A stretch of DNA of 64,000 nucleotides from Hoplostethus atlanticus (Eukaryota; Chordata; Actinopteri; Trachichthyiformes; Trachichthyidae), in the NCBI GenBank assembly GCA_034670405.1, contig JAXDDX010000001.1, forward strand, positions 6,808,001 to 6,872,000, written 5' to 3'. The first letter of the stretch is position 1. Each line of letters opens with the position of its first letter. A model generated the notes under the pieces. That model had not been told where the DNA came from, ran no database searches, and was given only the letters and a program-made list of their open reading frames with translations. A program made the position numbers and the translations under genes. This document shows, in pieces, positions 29,068 to 39,492 of the stretch.

Positions 29068-30354
29068 GTTTGGACAGTATCAAAACCTGGGGAAACATAC
29101 AGCAATAGTCCATCACTCTATTTTACTGTTACAGCACTGCAGGTTTAGTTTGATGATGTGAGGTCAGCAAAACAAACTGTTGTTTTGAAAACTAGTAAAC
29201 AACTACCTAGTAGCTAACATTGCCCCCTGTTAACGTTAGTAAGCTTGTTATGAGCAACTGAGCTCCAGGTAAAACATGCTTGTTAGCTTCTGTTTATGCG
29301 GCTAATATTTCGGCAGAAAACTAACTTTACTAGTAAATCAACAATTATTACAGACTATTTCGTTACTAGCGATGACCAAAACCCTCCAAAGGCCTCAGGG
29401 CACGAGTAGTTGTTTTGGTGTTAGCTTCATATTAGAGCTAGATGCAGTCAACTAGCTCTACTAGCTAATGTAGCCAGCTGGCTAGCAAGTTAGCAATCTA
29501 GTTTAGCTACATGCTAGCGAGCAAATTATATGTCATTTCGTTAGTGAACTCGTCACTAATCGTTGCAACACAGCGAGCTTACCATTTGATTCAGCTAAGG
29601 TGAGTAACTCTAATAAATTCTATAGCTACCGAGGCTAGTTGGTTTGCTAGCCAGCTAGCTTTAGCCGCATCAGGCGTTCACGGCTAGATTAGCAAGCTAC
29701 TAACTTCGCTACTCCTCTTCCTACGTTTGAAGGGTGTTTACGCCCTCAACGCTGTCTTACAGACGGGGGCGGTGCTATGGGTAACTTGATAGCGCCTCCC
29801 CCTAAACACGGAGATGAGTGTGCTTGAATGTGTTAGTCGTAGTAGGTACCACGACGGACTGGGAGACAAGCATAATGTTAGGAGACATATTTGTTTTTGC
29901 TAAACTGCGACCTATAGAATTGTCTGTCTTGACTTTGGGTAACCCATGTGGAAGTCAAACAGTTGGGGTACACCTTGAGTAAGTTCAGTGCCTTGCAAAA
30001 GTATTCAAATGTTTGTCTGGAATTTGTTTTGTAAATAGAATCTAAGTAAATCTACGTTAGGTCACCATGGAGCCTCTTGTTACCTGTAAGATACTATTGA
30101 GGGCGAAAACGCTATTTAAGCTCCTCCTCCCGCTAGCAGTAGTCACACCCCTTCCTGCCGTAGTTCACACAGGCACCAGACCAGTTTGGCTTCGGCGAAA
30201 GTAATATATGGTCCAAATCTCCTTGTATATATTGCTGCCATCCTAAAAAAGGCTGCTATATGCCACTGCATATAGGCTATAGTAACCTTTTTGTAACATA
30301 AATAAACACAGTAAACAAAGTAGGTAAGGCAAAACAATTAACAGTAGCTGGCAG
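29068..30354. other. znf592 5' UTR, promoter and upstream DNA
   Basis: A splice acceptor just before 29089 and a donor at 29577-29582 on the minus strand suggest a non-coding first exon beginning near 29750. The stretch 29180-29720 is strikingly rich in AGCTAGC and TAACGTTAGC words typical of fish promoter regions. At about 29988-30010 the text GTGCCTTGCAAAAGTATTCA resembles one end of a Tc1/mariner-type element, but no partner end was found. Confidence 0.5.
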
Positions 30355-30356
30355 TA

Positions 30357-30535
30357 ATTACATTACATTACAGTCATTTAGCAGACGCTTTTATCCAAAG
30401 CGACTTACAATAAGTGCATTCAACATAGGTAGGCAAGAAAACTACTAGTCACCAGAAATCGTAAGTGCATTTCCTTCCTAAACAAGCAACTAAGAGCATA
30501 ACTAGTGTTAAGGTAAGAGTGCAATAAGTTAGCAA
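30357..30535 (+). repeat. interspersed repeat, copy 2 (identical to copy 1, inverted)
   Basis: Identical by eye to the reverse complement of 12295-12473 across about 179 bp, including the TTATCCAAAGCGACTTACAA core. Such identity between copies 18 kb apart implies recent insertion or gene conversion. Confidence 0.78.
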
Positions 30536-30584
30536 CCTACTTTATCTTAAACAAATGAGACAAATAAGAGAATCAAATAAACAA

Positions 30585-30665
30585 GAGCTAAGACAAATAA
30601 GTGAACCAAATAAACAAGAGCTAAGACAAATAAGTGAACCAAATAAACGAGCTAAGACAAATAAA
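30585..30665 (+). repeat. 33-bp minisatellite
   Basis: Units starting GAGCTAAGACAAATAAGTGA begin at 30585, 30618 and 30649, the third incomplete, with a diverged copy just upstream from about 30551. It immediately follows the interspersed repeat at 30357-30535. Confidence 0.75.
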
Positions 30666-30836
30666 CAATAAGTAGTAATGTAGTAGTAATGGGGATTCAA
30701 CTCTAAATTAATGTACATTGAGAGATGAAACCCAGAAAAACTAAACTGGCGCTTTTAATCGATGTAACGTTGGCTGGTTTTATCATGTAATAAAGTAGAA
30801 TAAAGTAAAGTAACATGCTTAACTCAAATAAGACCA

Positions 30837-32043
30837 GGGGCCTGTTCCAAGAAGTGGGTTCAGCAAACTCTGAGTCTAACCCTGCACTCTGAGTTGATTA
30901 ATTCCGAGATGGCAAAGTCTGAGTTTTCGGTTCCAGAACGGCTGATTTGAGTTAGTTCAATCAACTTTGAGTATGTTCACCTTGAGTTAAGCGCGTGCGC
31001 GACGACAATAAAAAGCCATCATCAATGGAGGTCCGATACTACGATTCACCATGGCAACCAACAAGCAGAAGGGTCGTAAAGGAGAGGGAATTGGCGTGGG
31101 AGAGAATCGCTGCCCGAGTCAATGCGTACGTTTGAATGCAGTAGTGTATTCATTTAACATTTAACCACACTTTCTTATAATATTACCTACATGTGAGAAA
31201 GTGGTGGAATGGCATTGGAAAAAAATTTTTTTCATTTAGGTGCAATCCCACGGGCGCAAAACGCTCTTGGCAGCAGCTGAAAATGAAATATAAAAACATT
31301 ACAATAGAGTAATTTAGCAGACGCTTTTATCCAAAGCGACTTACAAAGGTGATAGTTAACACTATATGGGGATCAAACCCACAACCCTGAGACTGAGAGT
31401 CTAATGCTCTACCAACTGAGATACTTCAAATGGTGTACTTGGGGCGGCAAATTAGAAAGGCAGATCTAGAAATGTAATTACTGGAACATAAGTTAGAGGT
31501 GGGTGCATGGTCACAGGTGAAATGTGTTGTTGGAACAATATAAAAATACTAACTGTTGCTTTTGTATTTGTAGGAAATAAAGAAGACCAAATGAAATGTG
31601 TCTTTATTTGACTGCTCGGGGTGGTGGTAGCTTAATCCGTGAACTGTAAACGTAAACGTAATCCGTAACTGTAAACGGCATATTATATCTCGGACAGCTC
31701 TTCCATCCTGGACATAGAACATCTAATCGGGGTCTCAAAATCCTCTCCCGACATAAGGCTATGCGGATTACTTCCGCTTGAATATCGATCGGGTTACGAG
31801 GAAAGGACACGCCATGTCCGACAGCTGCTTCAGGTTCAGCAGAGGGAGGAGACAGGGAGAAAGTCGGGGTTTGTTCAAGAAAACCTGCCAGCGAGCAGGT
31901 TAGGTTCACAGAGTCAGTTACCATGGTAACTGAATCAGAGTTTGAGTTACCTCTCTTTCTGGAACGGAAAACCCAGAGTTTCCCTCATCTCAGGGTTAAC
32001 AAACTCAGAGTTTTCACTAAACCCGCTTTCTGGAACGGGCCCC
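30837..32043 (+). mobile_element. PIF/Harbinger-like DNA transposon, internally reduced
   Basis: The ends are inverted: GGGGCCTGTTCCAAGAAGTG at the left and, on the opposite strand, GGGGCCCGTTCCAGAAAGCG at the right. Both continue into long imperfect inverted subterminal repeats rich in AACTCTGAGT. Inside, 31080-31125 and 31240-31300 read as two exons of a Myb/SANT-like domain (ELAWERIAARVNA, then CNPTGAKRSWQQLKMKYKN), the accessory protein of Harbinger elements. No DDE transposase is recognisable, so the copy is non-autonomous. A tRNA-type SINE is nested in it at about 31305-31435. I could not find a clear target-site duplication. Confidence 0.72.
31305..31435 (-). mobile_element. tRNA-derived SINE nested in the Harbinger element
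   Basis: Read on the minus strand, CTCAGTTGGTAGAGCATTAG (box A-like) followed by GGGTTGTGGGTTTGATCCCC (box B-like) forms a tRNA-like head. The shared tail AAGTCGCTTTGGATAAAAGC follows. Because it interrupts the Harbinger copy, it is the younger insertion. It is not a functional tRNA gene: there is no acceptor-stem pairing and no 5' half before box A. Confidence 0.75.
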
Positions 32044-33179
32044 AGAAGGAAGCAGTGTGACAAAACAAAACTGAAAGATATGGACAAATTCAGGAGAGTT
32101 TGTGTGTATCAGAATCATTGTAAACAAGTAGTCATCCCCATGACAGCCATATCTAAAAGGTCTAAAGAGTCTATTTCGCAAATTAATTGATATTGTACAT
32201 AAAAATGTCTTGGATTAGTGAACCAAGGGTGTATAAATGTAACATTATGCAGCAAAATCTATTAATTAGGTCATTAACTTACTGCTCATGTATTTCAGGG
32301 TCTGTAAGATGCACTGAATACTGAGTGAACACAGATAGCCCTTACTTTTTGATAACAATTAATGTTTTATCATCCCCTCCGGATGGACTGAGCCCCCATT
32401 AAGTTTTATGAGCCTTGGATCAAAACCATTTTACATACCTTTGCCAGGCCATCTGAGGTTTTTGGGTGTGGCAAGATCAGATTGGAACAAATAGTACCCA
32501 TTAAATCCAATCACGAATCATCACTCTTAAAGTACATTACAAATTGTGTAGTAATATTGGACCAGGTAAAAGCAATAACTGATTCTGCACCATACTCCAT
32601 ATATCCATTCTTCAAAAAAAATGAATTGGGCCCCATCTAACGAAAGGTTTCTTGTCAGGATGATTAACAACTGAAATCATAATGTCCCACACTGTTATCT
32701 TGTGTACACATAGTAAATTGTTTTTAGATCATTCATTATAAGGAATTAAGTGCTTTGTGTGTATTCATTATGTTACAGTTTCAGTTATTGCCACGAAGTA
32801 ATAAGATTAACGTTTTCTACACCACTAATGCAGTGTAAATGGTGTAACACCATCACATCATTAGTTGTCCCGTCACGTTCCCGTCTCGCTCTAATCTGTC
32901 AGGTCTGTCAGTGCTGCCAGTTTGACACAGAGAAAAAGAGAGAGAGGTCCGGAGCGGAGAACACACATCTAACTAGTCACCGGCCTGTTAGCAGCAAATC
33001 AACTTGAACAGTTTATAAAATGATTAGGCTACACCGCGGCGCGGCCCGTCCAACCGGCCCAAAGACCCACCGGCCCACCGGGATTCGTCCCGATTGGCCA
33101 CTTTATTCGAATCTGCCAAATGAACGTCCTCCTCATGCAAAAATTATACCCTGCCTCAACTTCCTGTAATTGGTCCGAA

Positions 33180-33395
33180 AGTTCGAACCATCCAAAAAAG
33201 TGTTTTCACACTGCAAACGAACCGAACCTTGGTTCAGTTTGATCCGGACCGAGACCACCAAATGACCAAATTCTGGTCATTTGGTCCGGACCATGGTCCG
33301 AGGCACCTTTCACACCTGCCATTTTGGTTCGGACCAAACTGAAAAGTCCGAAGGTCCGGACCAAACAAGGTAGGTGTTAAAGCACCCTTAAAAAA
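33180..33395. mobile_element. MITE-like foldback element
   Basis: GTTTTCACACTGCAAACGAACCGAACCTTGG... at the left and a right part with TTCGGACCAAACTG and TTCACACC share inverted GGTCCGGACC and TTTGGTTCGGACC words, giving a self-complementary block of about 215 bp. It is typical of small hAT-like MITEs in fish. It contains no coding sequence. Confidence 0.5.
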
Positions 33396-33483
33396 AAAAA
33401 ACAACCTCCCGAACATGTAGGAGTGTTAATGTCCTACATGTTACATTAACACTCCTACATGTTCGGGAGGTTGTTTTTTTTTT
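33392..33483. repeat. 41-bp perfect inverted repeat
   Basis: Arms 33392-33432 and 33443-33483 are perfect reverse complements around the 10-base loop CCTACATGTT. Each arm consists of a poly(A)/(T) end, ACAACCTCCCGAACATGTAG and GAGTGTTAATGT. It could form a very stable cruciform or RNA hairpin. Confidence 0.85.
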
Positions 33484-34224
33484 GTGCCATTGTGCCAATT
33501 TGACCGTTTTATGCGGGAATATTGCGGGGTTTTGGCAAAGTTGCAAGCTCTTGCAAGTATTGCGGCAGTTAATTGAATTTGCGTTAATTCTTGCAACATC
33601 CTGGAGGGACTGACTGTTTACACCACATGCCTCTGAGGCATTTATGGGAAGCATTCGTCATTTTACGGGGGAAGGGCAAATCCCACAGATGAACTATTTA
33701 TTCCCTTTAAGACTGTGTTAAACACGTAGCACCTTTTCAACCTCAGAGGCAGCACTAAGTAATAAACGTATATCTTTGTGTCAGCATCTCACATCTTATC
33801 GTAATGGTTTTGAGTAGGCAGTTTAGGCTATTGGTAAAGATTGCCTTGCCTCTTATCAAATACTGTGCAATCAATTTATTATTATTTATTACAATAAATT
33901 ATGCTTACGCCAAATACTTCCTGAGAAACAGGGCAGAGCAGCACGTAGCATGTCTGTTCATTAATGATTAGATCTTTCATGGAGGGCAGAGTATATTTCC
34001 GCACGCAGTGTTTTACAACACAGCATTTGTCACCCTGGGTAAGAGGACACACAATGAGTAAGCTCTGCTTTTCCTTGACTTTAGCACCATTTTTCACAAG
34101 ACAACCATGAGGACAATGAGAAGCTATTTTAGGGTTATTTGAAATAGAAACACAACTTGTTACTTGTTTTGCATTCCATGCTGTGATAGTTAAAACTGCT
34201 TTTCCAAAGGTTGCTACATGTGTT

Positions 34225-34302
34225 GTACTGCTGTATAACTGCAATTTCCCCTCGGGGACAATAAAGAGCCATCCAAAGAGCCATCTAAAGAGCCATCTAA
34301 AG
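34225..34302 (+). repeat. LINE-type 3' tail with 12-bp tandem units
   Basis: CTGTATAACTGCAATTTCCC, then CTCGGGGACAATAAAG, resembles the 3' end of fish LINEs (a stem motif followed by a simple tandem tail). The tail is three copies of AAAGAGCCATCT or AAAGAGCCATCC at 34263-34298. It lies only 25 bases before the first recognised transporter exon. Confidence 0.55.
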
Positions 34303-34326
34303 TGCAAACACTGACTCTATTTTCAG

Positions 34327-37300
34327 CGGAAACCTACGCTACCAGGATTGACGTTGTAACTCATGCCAATGACAATGGCGTGGACAATCAGGCTTTTGAA
34401 ATAGAGGTATGTATTAGCTATGATTTTCAAAGCAAAATATACAATGTGATTGTCTGAATATTATTTCTTCCTTTACTTAGGAGGATAACATCTCTGACCA
34501 TAGCAGCAGCAAAACAAAGGAGTCTAAAAAGGGATGGAGATCATACTTGAGGTGTGCCAATTTAATTAGAAGTGATTGTATTCTATCAAATAATTAGTAA
34601 TTGCATTGTGTAAAGGTGCAATGCTACACATAAATATCACTGTAGGTGCACTGCATTATGCTGCTGAAATGTGTTAATTGTGTTTCAGAAAAAATAAACT
34701 TTACTGTGAAATATAAGCTACTGGCAATGAAATGTATCTGACAAGAGAAAGACAAGAATTTGCCAAATGAAAAAATATTGGAAGCAGAATTTTATTTTTG
34801 TGTAACAATGATTTTTTTGTAATTCACAGTGGGAACTAACCTCTTTGTTTTGCACTTCAGCCAAGTTTCTAAGCCGCTTAATGCCACAGAGGATTACATC
34901 AAGGCTCACTCAGGAACCATCAAACTCATTGTGCTGGGCTTACTTGGAGCAGGTGATTTTTATAGTCTGACCATTTATTATTACTATTATCAAATAACTG
35001 CATAAACTGCTGGTTGCACACTTGTAGCTCAATCATATTTTTCATGAAGCAAGACAATATTACAAGACAGAAGTCATGAGCAAATTAAGCAGTATGTATT
35101 AATCTGTCAGACTCCTTGGACTTTGTTTTTTCAAGATGTCCATATGTTGTACTCGTTTTTGATCAAACACTGTTTTCATCTGGTATAGGTTATGTAGCAT
35201 ACTTCATCGCAGCCTGTGTATTGGATTTCAAGAGGGCCACTGCTCTTATAGTCTTAACCAGTTTGGCTGTTGTCTCTAAATCCTACGATCTTTTGAAGAA
35301 ATACAAAGGAGCCAGCATCGCACGGTGTTTCAGACCTGCAGTGACATGGTTCAGATCCAACTTGAAATGGATAAAATGGTGAGTAGATACCATATATGTT
35401 GTTGCATTGGCTTCACGTGGTAATGTGCTGACATGATAGAATGTGTTGGTGAGTGTCAGTATGTATTTACCAAATGTGCTGTGTGTTCTGTAGGGTTTTT
35501 ATCGTCCTGGTCGTGGTCCTGCTAGTGGTGTGGATCGTATTAGACACACGTAAACGTACCAAGTCACTCATCTCGCTTGGAGGCGTTTGCGTCTTAGTCC
35601 TGTTTGTATTCATCTCCTCAGCACACAGGACAGCGGTGAGGTTTGAATCAGTCACTCAATCCAGGCATGAGTACGTCATGCTGTCACACCTGTGTTGAAA
35701 CGTGCTTGGCTGTTATCTTGTTTGTTATTGAGACTTTGGATATGGTTTGGCCTTGCACCTGTCTCACCTCAAGATTTACAAGATGTGCTTCCTTCCTACC
35801 TTTATGAGGACTCCCTGTTACGCCGTTTTGTAATTTTGGCAGGTGTGGTCAAAACTAAATGTTTGTTGTGAATCTTTTTTAGGTGTCATGGAGGCCTGTC
35901 TTTTGGGGTCTTGGTTTGCAGTTCAGCCTTGGCCTTTTAATTATAAGGACTGGACCAGGACTCGTAGCCTTTCAATGGCTTGGAAAACAAGTGGAGGTAT
36001 TATTATGAGCACTATGCCTTATGTACCAGAGGTCATTATTCTTTGATTATTCTTATCTTTAGACCCGATTTCTTATGTTGTCCAGCTTTATTGGTGGGCC
36101 ATATAAAAAGTGAATCAGGCGAACGTTTTGCAGAAGCATGCATCCTCTGTGATACACTCAGAGACCTGTCACATCTCACCATCTAGTTTGGCCTACTGTC
36201 TGTCTACTCAGTGCATTCTTTGCTTTAGTCCCATTACTTGCTACTATAAAATATAAATTAATTAATTACTGTGTCATAAATGAATAATACAGATACAATA
36301 ATACAGCTCATGCCTTATGATTTCAGGTTTTCCTCAACTACACGAAAGCTGGATCAAACTTTGTCTTTGGAGACCTGCTCTCAGGGATTTTTGCATTTCA
36401 AGTCAGTGCATGATAATTATTTGTGTTTTGAATTATTGGTTCTTCAGATGATGATCAGTGATTCAAATTGGATGTGTTTGTCTTTAGTTCTATGGTTGCT
36501 TCCTTAGGCTTTACCCATCGTTGTGTTCTTAAGCAGCGTGATGTCAGTCCTTTACTTCCTTGGGATAATGCAGTGGCTTATTTTGAAGGTAAAGCATAAA
36601 ACTTAAACCTTGAACCTAGCTGCATCATGTGTTCGGACTGGGTGTGTATCGCATATCACTTCCGTGGTATAATTTGAATAAGGGCCATGTGTTTTTGTCC
36701 ACACAGATCTCATGGGTTATGGAGATAACTATGGGAACCTCACCCACAGAGACCTTGAGTGTTGCAGGCAACATTTTTGTTGGACAGGTACTCTGGGCTA
36801 GGTTTGATAAATCATTATCTTGAAGACTGGTCTGCCAACAGTTGATTTTAAAATTGCACAAGCTTGAATCATACTATTGCATTTACTTCAGTAGGCAAGA
36901 CAAATGCTACTACTATCCATAGTAACTGCAGCAAAAGATAAAACTAACTCTCTGCTTGGTTGCTTCTTTCTTCAATATGTTTTTGTCCATTAGACCGAGG
37001 CGCCACTGCTGATTCGCCCTTATTTGGAGGATATGACCAAATCTGAAATCCATACTGTTATGACTGGTGGATTTGCTACAATTGCAGGCAGTGTAATGGG
37101 GGCATTCATCACATTTGGGGTGAGCTGAAGCTTTTTTCTTATCACAAGTACATCACACAAAGTATAAGAAATAAAAAAGGATGGAGCACTGCAGTGTCTA
37201 ACAATGTGGTTCACAATACAGTGCAATTTGGATAAAGGGCTTTTAAATGTTTTTCCCCCTCAAATAGTTGTGCCTTGCTGCTTGTTGGATGATGGTGTCT

Positions 37301-39492
37301 GTTTTTCTCAAATTGTATTGCTTCAGTATGGATGCCAGATCTTCACATTACATGGATTATTAAATATTGTCAATGCTCATTGTTACAGTAACTCCATCAT
37401 CAGTCCACTCTGAAGTAAATGACATTTCACATCAGACACTTCGTATTTAACAGATTGATGCATCCTCTCTGATATCGGCCTCTGTGATGGCTGCTCCTTG
37501 TGCCTTGGCCATGGCCAAGCTGTCCTACCCTGAGACAGAGGAGAGCCAGTTCAAGTCAGATAAAAATATTAAAGTAGCTTGTGGGTAAGTACATCTCTGT
37601 TTATCACTTCTCATTCCTTTCAGGTTTTTTGAATTTTGTTTCATGAAATCTTTTTTTTTAACTCCCCAGTGATGAAAAGAACATTTTGGAGGCTGCTAGT
37701 AATGGGGCATCTGCTTCAATAGGTCTTGTTGCTAACATAGCTGCCAACTTAATAGCCTTTCTCGCCATCCTGGAGTTCATAAATGCAGCTTTGAGCTGGC
37801 TTGGCGGTATGGTGGGACATCCTTCAATCACATTTCAGGTATGTTAAAAGACATGCTGTAAGTGAAGTGTGACATTTTGTTTTGTGACAATGATGTGCTA
37901 CTGTACAATGATGCATATTGCTTGCTTGTACTGTAAATGTAACAAGTAAATCTATCAATATTCACATGACATTATATCTCTTTGTGCCTACAGATTATCT
38001 GCTCTTATCTGTTCATGCCTGTGGCCTACATGATGGGGATAGCATATGATGAGTGTTTCATTGTGGCAGAGCTAATTGGCACCAAGTTGTTCCTCAACGA
38101 GTTTCTGGCTTATGAAAAGTTGTCAGAGCTGAAGACCAACAGGCTAAATGGACTTGATCAAATTATTGGAGGTGAAAGGCAATGGATATCTGTGAGTAAA
38201 AGTTTCAGAGGGGTTGAGTCCTAATGTGCTGGGCAGAATGTTAGCGTGGGTGTACTAAATGTGTAAATTCATCAAGATTTTACAGATTTTACATTGTGTG
38301 CATTACCTTCACATGGTTTTGCCTGTTACAGGTCCGATCAGAAACCATCTCTACTTATGCTCTTTGTGGGTTTGCCAACTTCAGCTCATTGGGCATTGTG
38401 ATTGGAGGCCTGTGTGAGTATTGTACCAGACTCAGACATTTTTGTCTTTTTCCAACATACATGCATTTACGTAATGGTTTTAGAAGAAAATGGAATCTTT
38501 GTAATGATTTTTGTGTCTAACGGTTATTTCTTGTATCAAAGCTTCTATATGCCCATCCAAAAAACGTGATATCTCATCTTTAGTGTTCAGAGCCCTGATC
38601 ACAGGGACCTGTGTATCTCTCATTAATGCTTGCATTGCAGGTAAGTGGTTTTATCATTACTTTTCTACTTTTCTAAATCTCAAGTATTTGTTTTTTTGTG
38701 CTTAAACTGTATCATGTGGTGAAGGTTACTTTGTTTATTATTGCACTGGCACTGTGTTTAATGTGTAACTGTAACTTTGTTTCTCAGGGATCCTCTATGA
38801 TCTTCCATTCGACTGTGTGGAGTTGTTCAGGACATCTTCTATCAATGCCACAGAAGGGAACATTGAAACTTGCTGTGGTGACCTCTTTAGAAAGTAAGCT
38901 TGGATATTTACATTACAAAGCATGTCCAAGATCAGGTGCTTTCTGTAGGCTGGATTTGAACATGAGGAAAAATAGTATTGTTTTCTATGCTTAATTTGCA
39001 GCTAAAATGGGATTCCATTTTGTCTCTATGTGGTAATATGGATTACATGTAATTTTATTGCAGTTCAGACAGCCCAAAAAAAGAGTAGTTGTTTAAGAGG
39101 GGTGCTGACCTAGTATTTCTGATGGCCATGCAAACTTAACTACAAATTAAGAAGCTGAAATGACTGAGATAAGCACTCCTCCCCTGAAATACTTGTTGCA
39201 TAATTGACAAGATCAGTGACACATTGGGTTAAATGATTTTTTGCAAACTAAGATTTTTAGACCTGCAGATATTTTTGTGCTTTTGTGCTTATTTTTGTGC
39301 CAGCTGAATATCTCAGGATGATATTGAGCTAGTTTGCTCTTCTAATGTCAAATTTTAAAAACATTCTTTTGCAGCACTATACAATATAACAATGGGACCA
39401 TCGCATTTGAGGAATCATGGAGCAACGTAGCAAACGTCACTGTTTTTTTCAAGAACTGTTGTGGTCTTTTTAATGAGACAATTTGTAATTAG
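34327..39492 (+). CDS. slc28a1: SLC28 concentrative nucleoside transporter (5' end not found)
   Basis: A Na+-coupled nucleoside importer of the plasma membrane. Seventeen exons join in phase to 650 residues: 34327-34406, 34481-34551, 34861-34952, 35189-35378, 35494-35635, 35883-35996, 36327-36401, 36508-36588, 36707-36787, 36994-37119, 37454-37584, 37670-37838, 37994-38191, 38332-38413, 38542-38640, 38788-38893 and 39375-39492. Family signatures are clear: [75 protein letters not shown] and [11 protein letters not shown]. Many hydrophobic helices and a glycosylated Cys-rich tail ([11 protein letters not shown]) follow. The first recognised exon lacks an in-frame ATG, so a short upstream exon is missing from this model. 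The choice of slc28a1 over slc28a2 rests on sequence feel and the alpk3 neighbour and is tentative. AATAAA lies at 39832. Confidence 0.9.

Larger units (their letters stand above)
32044..34326. other. repeat-rich spacer before the nucleoside transporter
   Basis: No host gene is recognised. It holds GC-rich transposon-like sequence at about 33030-33110 (ACCGGCCCACCGGG theme), a MITE-like block at about 33180-33395, a perfect palindrome at 33392-33483 and a LINE-type tail at about 34225-34302. A 141-codon cysteine-containing frame on the minus strand at 33882-34307 has no family I know. The first coding exon of the transporter should lie here or in the repeats, but I could not place it. Confidence 0.5.

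Noticed and set aside
29988-30010. Complete Tc1/mariner copy near 29990
   Set aside because: Only one end-like segment is present; no opposite end or transposase sequence was found nearby.
31355-31432. Possible tRNA gene on the minus strand
   Set aside because: Box A- and B-like sequences are present, but there is no paired acceptor stem and the segment runs directly into a SINE tail; it is a tRNA-derived SINE.
33882-34307. Calling the 141-codon minus-strand frame a host gene
   Set aside because: Its start lies in a tandem-repeat tail, with no splice context and no recognisable domain; kept only as a low-interest finding.
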